From positions 1-7,679 of the forward strand of contig CAMBMC010000108.1 of the NCBI GenBank assembly GCA_945868555.1: a stretch of 7,679 nt of DNA, read 5' to 3'. Position 1 is the first letter of the stretch. Every line of letters begins with the position of its first letter. Of the stretch, positions 1 to 6,356 are shown one piece after another. The notes under the pieces are model-generated. The model saw only the letters and a program-made list of their open reading frames with translations, was not told the origin of the DNA and searched no databases. This DNA comes from Chitinophaga pinensis (GTDB lineage: Bacteria; Bacteroidota; Bacteroidia; Flavobacteriales_D; Crocinitomicaceae). The position numbers and the translations under genes were made by a program.

Positions 1-317
1 GATCTTGGTCTAAATGACAATTTTCCCATACAACGGAAAGGACCCGCTGAATTTCGGAAAGAAAGTCGCGATGCATCGAAGAGCAATTTCGCTGTTTCAA
101 AATCACCTAATTGCATTGGTTCTGGTTCAGGGAAACTGGCACTGGTAATTTTTTCAGAAGGTAAATTCAGGCCTAAGAAGACAGCTGTTTCTTCCTCTTC
201 AGATCCGCCCAAAGGTTTAATGCGCAATATATCCGAATCATCAGATGGCAGTACCATCCAATCGCGGTTGCGATAGCGTACCAGCGTACCGGGTTGATGT
301 TGTGTTGCTGTACTCAT
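1..317 (-). CDS. SNF2-type helicase-related protein, DrmD-like (N-terminal fragment)
   Basis: I translated this by hand from the ATG at 317-315; it stays open for 105 codons to the window edge, so the gene is 3'-truncated here. The fragment reads RYRNRDWMVLPSDDSD at residues 14-29, then an LRIKPLGGSEEEE stretch (31-43) and ends in DASRLSFRNSAGPFRCMG (81-98). From memory, this is the N-terminal module that precedes the Q-motif and Walker A site in long SNF2-like helicase-related proteins, including the DISARM component DrmD; the ATPase motifs themselves would lie beyond the edge and are not seen. The likely role is an ATP-driven DNA translocase in a defence complex, acting in the cytoplasm. 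The start is chosen because it lies 2 bp after the stop of the upstream giant helicase (TAA-GC-ATG), a spacing typical of translational coupling, and because the N-terminal family pattern begins right after it. Family assignment is fairly sure; membership of true DISARM is not. Confidence 0.8.
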   Translation of the reverse strand, partial: MSTATQHQPGTLVRYRNRDWMVLPSDDSDILRIKPLGGSEEEETAVFLGLNLPSEKITSASFPEPEPMQLGDFETAKLLFDASRLSFRNSAGPFRCMGKLSFRPR

Positions 318-319
318 GC

Positions 320-3300
320 TTAAATTACTTTTCTAAAAATGTCTTTTCTGCGGATCACCAGATCCTCTACTTTTTCGGTGTAATGCCAAACGATTACATC
401 GTATCCGGCATCTTTGAGTAATTGCCTTTTGTGCTCATCTTCCAGTTTTACACGTTCATCATCATGCACACTTCCATCGCAAAAGATCAACACAGGGCCG
501 TCTTGCGTGTTGTACACGAAATCAGCACTGATATAGAATTCTTTCATGTTTACTTGTGCTTTATCCGGAAGGCTTAACTTGTTTTTATAGAGGTATTCAA
601 TCAATGGTTTTTCTGTGGAGCTGTTTCGATCGTACGAATCCAATAGCAATTTGTATTGTGCATCGTAATCATTTGATCCTTGGTTCGGAGAATAGTCACA
701 TTCCATTAACTGCTCCAGTACCTCCTTGATCTGACGGCGATCCAAAATGTCATGATCTCGCTGGTTGTAGTATGACAAGAGATCCTGGTAGGATGCCTTT
801 GGCAACGATTGACCCAATTCAGTTTCCTCCTTCGTTTCCGGATCGAAATGCATGCATCGGTAACTTTCCGTGAACAATTCTTTCATGCGGACCGGTTCCT
901 GGATTAATTGTGATAGAATACCTAAACTTCCTTCTGATGCTTCATAAATGAGAATGTTTGGTTTTTCTTTGGTTCCCATTATACGCACCCCGATTTCGTT
1001 TTCCTCAACTTGGAACAATCGTTCAATGCCTCGTTTGATAGCATAGCTCAATGAGGTTACTTGATCAGGCGTCGAGATTAAAGCTGATAAAGGCTGAATG
1101 TACAAGGTGTCCGCCGAATCGCGCACAAATACCAATACATCTTTCTTGTTATCCATTGTCTCTTGATTTTCAAGATCCTTCTGGGTTAACCATTTTCCAT
1201 TTCGTTTATCGATGGCGAATCCTTCTGATGGCGATCGTTTCGATTTCCAATTGACTTTGATCAATTCAGTTGATTGACCATAAATCATGTTCATCAAATT
1301 CACACCACCACTTTGAATAGTAGCGTTCTTCGTACTTCCAATTCCTTGTGGGTATCTGAAATACTCAGCGATCTCATATCCGGATGAATTCCTTTCTTCC
1401 TCTATACACGAAATCCGCTCTTGTGGAATTCCTTCGCTTTCTGAGAGTTCTATCAGCGTTGTTCTGTATTCGCTATTTGTGCCGTTCTTCAATTGTGATC
1501 TGGTAATTGGATCCACATTCGCCGTTTCTGCTTCCTCATCCAAAAAGGCATAGCCTGTTTCGGTAGAAATCTTTGCTTTGCGCTGCATTGATTCCGCCTC
1601 CAGAACGGTCATTCGGTTAATTCGATATTTGCTACCGTTGTGATAAATCGTATTCATAGGACCAAACTCTTTCAACGCAACTGCTCTTGGTCGAGAAACG
1701 TATTCCCCTTGATCGTTGTGTTTGTATCCAATAAATGCGCGTACTGGTAATCGTGTGAAGTTATAACCTGGTAGGAACCCTTCAGAAGCCAAATACCTGA
1801 AAATGTAAAATTCCGATTCGTTACTCATCGACTGATTGGAGTCATTCTTCAATAATGCCAATTGTTTCTTCGCAACGGCATATTGGGTATTGGCCTCTTT
1901 CTTTTGTGGACTATCTGATTTTAACGTTGGATCTTGTTGTACCACGTGCGCTCTGTTCATCATACTTAAAGCAGAGGTATACAGTGTTTTCCAACGCTCA
2001 AACGCATCTTTAAATCTTCGTACAAATGAATCAGCTTTCTTGGAGTACCAATCCTCTGTATACCACCATGTGTCATTCAAATCCGGCTCCATTGAAACGA
2101 CCACTTTTTTAAAGGAGTTGATCCATGTATCCTTGTACAATTTCAGGTTATTTTCAATAGAACTAATAATGGATTCTTTCACATGGATATCTGCAGGATT
2201 CGATAAGTCCAAAATGTCTGCAACCGATGAATGAAGTTCCTTAATCCCTAATTCCATAAGAAGGTAGGCGTTAAAATGAGAAGTCAATAACTCTTCATTT
2301 TTAAGGTCAATTCGTGGAGGAGCAACGGATCCTGCCACCATTGTGTCTGCAGCATTGAAATAATTTTGATCATGTGGAGACCAGGCTGAACAATACGTAA
2401 AAACAACAGCAGTTTGTCCGCTTCGTCCTGCTCGACCACTACGCTGAGCATAGTTCGCCGGGTTAGGAGGAACGTTTCGCATATGCACGATATTCAAATT
2501 GGCAATATCGATACCTAGTTCCATTGTAGGTGAACAGAACATGGTTGAGATTTCACCTTTTCGGAATTGATCTTCGCGTTCAATGCGATCAACACTTGAT
2601 AGCTGACCTGTATGTTCGCGACCAATGATTTCTTTTTGATATTGGGAGAAGTCTGTTTTGTATAAGTTCTGGAAATACCTGTTTGGCTTTAGTTCTAAAC
2701 CTCGATATGTATTGAATCGTGTTTTGTCGATCTCAACAGTTTCACCATCTCCCGGGAACCATTGGATGTAATCCGTTTTTAGTAAGTAACCAGTTATGAC
2801 TCCGGAACTTCCCAGTAAGCCTTCTTTTTTGGACATGATGTTTACATCCGTCAGTTTGTCACAGAGTGCTTCAATAAACTCACGAAATTCATCCTTATTC
2901 ATCACGCCATAATTGGCTTCCTGCATTTTTCGTTTGAAGTATTTTCCAATATTAGATCGGGAACCCATTGAAGCGAAATAAATTCCTTTTTGGGTACTAC
3001 GTCCCGGTCTTACAGAAACCATGTACGCAGGTGAATCAAAGTTTTCATTATGATCTAGAGACCACAATTTTTTACTGTCGAGTTTATCTTTTAAAAGTGT
3101 TTGAGTTTCAGATTTATTTTCCAGCAAGATGCGGTGATTCAAGGCATAATTCGTTCGGAAGAAATTAAGTAGTTGCGTAAGCATTTCTTCCCGTTCTTCA
3201 TGTGAAGATTGATTAAGAAATGGGATGTGTGCAAACTCTTCATCGTCAGCCGCCAAACGTTTTAACTGCTTATATTCAACTTTTAAAAGAGCCGTTTGCT

Positions 3301-5479
3301 CCAAATTTGGTAATGTATAACGCCATCCCCTTTTTAGATCTTGAAAGATTCGGTATAACAAATAGGTTTTTATTGCCCGTTCATTGTTTTCATCCGGGTA
3401 TTTTGGATTCGTTGAAGGTTCCTTTGCGTAATCAACTTCTTTGAGTTTTAACTGTTCAAAAACGCGATCTGCAATCGTATGAACGTCCAATCCTGAAGGG
3501 TTGTTCTCTAAGGCAAAATGAAGCCCCGATCGCAAACGTACAGAAGATAAGAAATCATTGAAATGTCCTGCCTGTAATGAGGCATCTTGACGGTTATCCG
3601 TAAAGCTTAATAGTTTTTGATTTTCTACAGCTTCTTTTTGTTTGAATAATTCGGAAATCACCGCATAAGACATGATCGTAGTTGCAGTGCTTCGCCCTTC
3701 ATTACCTAAACTCATTAACTTGGTACTCTCGTTCGTTTTTGAGTCTTCGTAGATTACTCCGGCTGTTGGGTCAATTCTGAGTTTAACAGGAATGAACCAC
3801 CCTTTTAGAGGATAGTCCGGATTTTCGGAGTATTCACCTTTTGAGTTAAAGTAAACCTGTGTTGGCATTAGCCATTTGTAGGCAGGTTTAAATTCTGTTT
3901 CCGAGGTATTCAACCATTCAGGCGGCGCAATTTCGATCGGATCTTCATTCCAAAAATCTTCACCGTCATCCAGAATGAGATACCCTTCTGAAAAGTTTTC
4001 CTCTCTCAGATTTTCTCCTTTGGCATCTTTCATCGAAAGTGGGTCGATCGGTTCAACTGGATTTCTCGGTAAGAAAGTACGGTTGTCCACGTCCTTTTTT
4101 ACACAGATAAAATCGAATCCCGAGTAACGGCTGAACAATATGGGATATAGCAACTTTTCATCACCATCATTTTTAACATATCTGCCCGGTTTGATGGTGA
4201 TATGACGTTGGGTTCTGGATTCTAATGTTACCGAAACTGTGCTCGTCTGGGAAATAAACTGATGGAAACGAAAAGGAAGAAAACTCTTTCTGTTTCCGGC
4301 TAATCGATTGGTTTCATTCAAATGCTCCGTCCAACGAAGTAGATCCTTAAGCGTGTTTTCGATCATTGACAGATCATGCTCCGTTTCATTTTTCAGTTCG
4401 TTGGCGATTTCATTGAGCGTTCTTGGTTTACCTCTTTCCAACGTGCCATTGTTGTCCTTTAGAGCAATTTCAATTTCTAGCCAATTCGTCAACGGATGAT
4501 TCATGAACGATTGTTCATTACCATTTTGATCAATGCCCTGATCGATTGCAGTTCTCAGTTCGAAAGGAGTATACTTCTTGCCATCCGTACATGTCTCCAG
4601 ATATTCACCAATTATCTCGTTTGGAGAGTAACTGGCTCCAAATATAGTAGTAGCCACTTCGGCGACTTTTTGTTTTTTCTCCAACGGAGTTCCGTCGGAC
4701 GACATCGTTGCAGATGTTCCTATGCATACAAACTCTTTACTGCACCAACTTTTTATCCTACGCACCAACAAACTTACATCAGATCCCTGGCGACCACGAT
4801 AGGTATGCAATTCATCAAATACAAGAAATTCAAGGCTACTTTTGATTGAATCTCTCAACCAAGATTCTGATTGACGCGTCATAATCAATTCCAGCATCAT
4901 GTAGTTGGTCAGGATGATATCCGGTTGCTCATTCTTTACCCAATCTCTATGATCCTGTCCTTCTTGACCAGTGTATTTCGCAAATGTTACAGGGAATGAA
5001 CCACCAAAATTCTCCGCATATTTTTTAATCTCTTCCTCTTGGGAATTGATCAAAGCATTCATTGGATAAACTAAAATGGCTTTCACCCCCCTTGATTTCG
5101 TTGTTCCCTTTTGAAAAATATTATTAAAGATAGTTGCAAGGTAAGTCAATGATTTACCAGAACCAGTTCCTGATGTCACCACAAACCCTTTGCCTGACAT
5201 CCCAATGCGAAGCGCTTCAATCTGATGCTTGTATAAGTTGTATTTTCCAAATGCCGTTTTCACATTCGGATGGATTTCACCAGCTTTTTCAAGACCCTCT
5301 AAACTCTCACCTTTTTGAAAAGAAGGATTGAATTGAATTAGAGGTTCTGGAATGAACCCATTTCCTTCAAAAGACTTGGCAACCTCCTCCTTAATTCGTT
5401 CATCCGCAATTGACAAAAATGAACTTAGGTATTCTCTATATTGTTGTACAACGTTTTCTCTAGTACGAAATGCATCCAT
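320..5479 (-). CDS. Giant SF2 helicase with DUF1998-like region and C-terminal nuclease-like domain
   Basis: A 1719-residue cytoplasmic protein, probably the core ATPase of an anti-phage system. Seen in order: Q-motif region (YNLYKHQ, 80-86); Walker A SGTGSGKS (103-110); motif Ia LVYPMNAL (136-143); DELH box (222-225); SAT (256-258); FTDNRQDASLQAGHF (626-640); motif V (SPTMELGIDI, 983-992); motif VI QRSGRAGRSGQ (1012-1022), so the ATPase looks intact. Long inserts of about 360 and 340 residues split the core. Residues about 1455-1580 resemble DUF1998, ending in LLSYYNQRDH. Residues about 1650-1700 resemble a Vsr/DUF559-like nuclease: ADF (1652-1654), FCDGSVHD (1666-1673), then AGYDVIVW. This layout is shared by Druantia DruE-like, DISARM DrmA/DrmB-like and DpdJ-like proteins; I cannot pick one without a search. 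MrfA/YprA-type repair helicases are much shorter. Two usual Cys pairs are absent (see findings). The ATG at 5479 begins the ORF and has no Shine-Dalgarno. It is co-directional with the DrmD-like gene downstream. Confidence 0.93.
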   Translation of the reverse strand: MDAFRTRENVVQQYREYLSSFLSIADERIKEEVAKSFEGNGFIPEPLIQFNPSFQKGESLEGLEKAGEIHPNVKTAFGKYNLYKHQIEALRIGMSGKGFVVTSGTGSGKSLTYLATIFNNIFQKGTTKSRGVKAILVYPMNALINSQEEEIKKYAENFGGSFPVTFAKYTGQEGQDHRDWVKNEQPDIILTNYMMLELIMTRQSESWLRDSIKSSLEFLVFDELHTYRGRQGSDVSLLVRRIKSWCSKEFVCIGTSATMSSDGTPLEKKQKVAEVATTIFGASYSPNEIIGEYLETCTDGKKYTPFELRTAIDQGIDQNGNEQSFMNHPLTNWLEIEIALKDNNGTLERGKPRTLNEIANELKNETEHDLSMIENTLKDLLRWTEHLNETNRLAGNRKSFLPFRFHQFISQTSTVSVTLESRTQRHITIKPGRYVKNDGDEKLLYPILFSRYSGFDFICVKKDVDNRTFLPRNPVEPIDPLSMKDAKGENLREENFSEGYLILDDGEDFWNEDPIEIAPPEWLNTSETEFKPAYKWLMPTQVYFNSKGEYSENPDYPLKGWFIPVKLRIDPTAGVIYEDSKTNESTKLMSLGNEGRSTATTIMSYAVISELFKQKEAVENQKLLSFTDNRQDASLQAGHFNDFLSSVRLRSGLHFALENNPSGLDVHTIADRVFEQLKLKEVDYAKEPSTNPKYPDENNERAIKTYLLYRIFQDLKRGWRYTLPNLEQTALLKVEYKQLKRLAADDEEFAHIPFLNQSSHEEREEMLTQLLNFFRTNYALNHRILLENKSETQTLLKDKLDSKKLWSLDHNENFDSPAYMVSVRPGRSTQKGIYFASMGSRSNIGKYFKRKMQEANYGVMNKDEFREFIEALCDKLTDVNIMSKKEGLLGSSGVITGYLLKTDYIQWFPGDGETVEIDKTRFNTYRGLELKPNRYFQNLYKTDFSQYQKEIIGREHTGQLSSVDRIEREDQFRKGEISTMFCSPTMELGIDIANLNIVHMRNVPPNPANYAQRSGRAGRSGQTAVVFTYCSAWSPHDQNYFNAADTMVAGSVAPPRIDLKNEELLTSHFNAYLLMELGIKELHSSVADILDLSNPADIHVKESIISSIENNLKLYKDTWINSFKKVVVSMEPDLNDTWWYTEDWYSKKADSFVRRFKDAFERWKTLYTSALSMMNRAHVVQQDPTLKSDSPQKKEANTQYAVAKKQLALLKNDSNQSMSNESEFYIFRYLASEGFLPGYNFTRLPVRAFIGYKHNDQGEYVSRPRAVALKEFGPMNTIYHNGSKYRINRMTVLEAESMQRKAKISTETGYAFLDEEAETANVDPITRSQLKNGTNSEYRTTLIELSESEGIPQERISCIEEERNSSGYEIAEYFRYPQGIGSTKNATIQSGGVNLMNMIYGQSTELIKVNWKSKRSPSEGFAIDKRNGKWLTQKDLENQETMDNKKDVLVFVRDSADTLYIQPLSALISTPDQVTSLSYAIKRGIERLFQVEENEIGVRIMGTKEKPNILIYEASEGSLGILSQLIQEPVRMKELFTESYRCMHFDPETKEETELGQSLPKASYQDLLSYYNQRDHDILDRRQIKEVLEQLMECDYSPNQGSNDYDAQYKLLLDSYDRNSSTEKPLIEYLYKNKLSLPDKAQVNMKEFYISADFVYNTQDGPVLIFCDGSVHDDERVKLEDEHKRQLLKDAGYDVIVWHYTEKVEDLVIRRKDIFRKVI

Positions 5480-5495
5480 TGGGAATTTTTTGATT

Positions 5496-5503
5496 TAAAG
5501 ATA
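5496..5503 (-). promoter_or_regulatory. Possible -7 element for the giant helicase operon
   Basis: On the minus strand this reads TATCTTTA, seven of eight positions of the Bacteroidota -7 consensus TAnnTTTG. It lies 16 bp before the ATG, giving a leader of only about 10 nt. I see no TTG or TTTG at the expected distance upstream, so the call is weak and rests on the -7 match alone. It sits directly beside two ATGCA-type words. Confidence 0.3.
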
Positions 5504-5605
5504 TGCAAATTGATGCATTTATGGGGGCTTGGAAAGTTTGAACTATGCATTCTCTTTAAAATGAGTGCAGTTGCTTCAAGTTATATAATAATCATTTATG
5601 CAAAT
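5503..5605. repeat. Cluster of ATGCA-type words in the divergent intergenic region
   Basis: ATGCAAAT occurs at 5503-5510 and again, identically, at 5598-5605; ATGCATTT is at 5513-5520 and ATGCATTC at 5545-5552. The first two are exactly 10 bp apart, about one helical turn. A further ATGCAT lies at 5470-5475, inside the first codons of the helicase gene, and ATGCAAAC at 6322-6329 covers the gap before the last gene. The word also occurs sporadically inside the large CDS, so each copy alone means little; the density here is what stands out. They could be binding sites for a regulator of the divergent genes, but this is inference. Confidence 0.3.
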
Positions 5606-5625
5606 CAGCTCATTCATTTTGAAAG

Positions 5626-5651
5626 TGTCAAATCATTGACCTGATTTGTCA
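5626..5651. promoter_or_regulatory. 26-bp inverted repeat, candidate operator
   Basis: The left arm TGTCAAATCA (5626-5635) and right arm TGATTTGTCA (5642-5651) are inverted copies with one mismatched pair out of ten, separated by TTGACC (5636-5641). The spacer holds the TTG of a possible -33 promoter element for the plus-strand gene at 5702. A dimeric repressor or activator bound here would cover that element. A transcription terminator is less likely: the stem is AT-rich, nothing is transcribed towards it on the plus strand, and five bases separate it from the T-rich run. Confidence 0.5.
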
Positions 5652-5663
5652 TAGGAATTTTTG
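5636..5663 (+). promoter_or_regulatory. Possible Bacteroidota-type promoter for the small basic-protein gene
   Basis: TTG at 5636-5638 is followed after 17 bp by AATTTTTG (5656-5663), which matches seven of eight positions of TAnnTTTG. The start codon at 5702 would then have a leader of roughly 30 nt. An alternative -7 element is TATCTTCA at 5675-5682, with a worse match and no well-placed -33. The region is T-rich, so chance matches are easy and confidence is modest. Confidence 0.35.
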
Positions 5664-5701
5664 TTTTTTGTATTTATCTTCACAGATACGGAATATTTAT
5701 T

Positions 5702-6322
5702 ATGATACAAGCTTTCCCAGAATTACAAGAGTTATTTCGCTTAGAGACTTTTGATCACAAGCGATTAGAGGATTGCATTGAGCTAATTGATTCAATTTAT
5801 CCAGAAAAGGATAAAAACAAAATGGCTCATACATTACTTAGAATGGAGTTGCTAAAATATCAATTGAGTGGAGGTAAGAAAAAATGGATAATTAAATCAC
5901 GAAAGGTTTACACCCATAATGCCATCCTAAAATCTTTAAATGGGGTTAATAAAAAAGCAGATTTAAGAGATTTTAGGCTTAAAAAAGAGCCAGGAAATAA
6001 GAAAAGTTGGGTATTTCTTGTAAACAAAAAAGTCAGTGATGTAGCTCAAAAATTAGACATCAGTCTTGATTTCTTGCTTCGATATTTTAAGAAAAATGGC
6101 ATCAAACTAACGCCAGATCATCGATTAAGGTATGATGAACTTTCCGAAATCCAAGATTATATCGTTAATAGATTGGATATTTTAGAGAGATTGAAAAAGA
6201 ATAAATCACATAAGCGAATTAGATTAACTCGTAAAAATTCAATCTCTGCATTCAAAGGGGCCTGGGGTAAAATGCGAAAGTACGGGTCACCAGGTAAGAT
6301 TATTTATATTAGAAGTCGGTAA
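5702..6322 (+). CDS. Small basic protein with IF2_N/MerR-like helical domain
   Basis: A 206-residue protein of no named family that I recognise. Residues about 108-155 (VSDVAQKLDISLDFLLRYF at 111-129, then KKNGIKL at 130-136 and RYDELSEI at 143-150) resemble the small helical IF2 N-terminal-like domain, and also the MerR N-terminal helix-turn-helix; structural classifications place these two in one DNA-binding-like fold. By hand count there are 49 Lys/Arg against 24 Asp/Glu, and residues 163-206 contain no acidic residue at all, so DNA or RNA binding is plausible. No membrane segment or signal peptide is visible. It starts 222 bp from the divergent helicase gene, just downstream of a 26-bp inverted repeat, and ends 34 bp before the next co-directional gene. 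GC is about 32% by hand count, clearly below both neighbours, which suggests a different origin. It may be a transcriptional regulator of the locus or an unrelated accessory gene; the choice is inference. The start has no strong Shine-Dalgarno. Confidence 0.8.
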   Translation: MIQAFPELQELFRLETFDHKRLEDCIELIDSIYPEKDKNKMAHTLLRMELLKYQLSGGKKKWIIKSRKVYTHNAILKSLNGVNKKADLRDFRLKKEPGNKKSWVFLVNKKVSDVAQKLDISLDFLLRYFKKNGIKLTPDHRLRYDELSEIQDYIVNRLDILERLKKNKSHKRIRLTRKNSISAFKGAWGKMRKYGSPGKIIYIRSR

Positions 6323-6356
6323 TGCAAACAAACTTATAAAGTAGGGGCTAATTTCA

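Noticed and set aside
1836..2234. 132-codon open frame lying inside the giant helicase gene
   Set aside because: It is an antisense shadow of a well-supported coding region, with Cys/Phe/Ser-rich low-complexity translation and no family resemblance. The same applies to the shorter open frames at 1051-1254, 2968-3168, 3220-3444, 4308-4499, 4496-4849 and 5134-5331.
320..5479. Housekeeping MrfA/YprA-type repair helicase
   Set aside because: The protein is more than twice the usual length of that family, has long inserts and a nuclease-like C-terminus, and is coupled to a DrmD-like gene.
320..5479. Firm naming as druE or drmA
   Set aside because: Motifs fit a broad class of DUF1998 helicases; the other Druantia genes and the separate DrmB and methyltransferase genes of DISARM are not visible, so a gene symbol would be overclaiming.
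5545..5568. Imperfect palindrome around TTTAAA (GCATTCTC ... ATGAGTGC)
   Set aside because: Only five of eight arm positions pair, which is unremarkable in AT-rich DNA.
5441..5644. 67-codon open frame on the plus strand across the divergent intergenic region
   Set aside because: It starts with TTG inside the antiparallel helicase gene, has no ribosome site or recognisable motif, and would cover both candidate promoter regions.
5626..5680. Inverted repeat followed by a T-rich run as a rho-independent terminator
   Set aside because: No plus-strand gene lies upstream of it, the stem is AT-rich, and the T run is interrupted and offset; an operator fits the context better.
6323..6356. Separate promoter or terminator in the 34-bp gap before the last gene
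   Set aside because: It holds a TATAAAG and a weak AGGGG, but no paired promoter elements and no hairpin with a T-tract; read-through from the gene at 5702 is the simpler reading.
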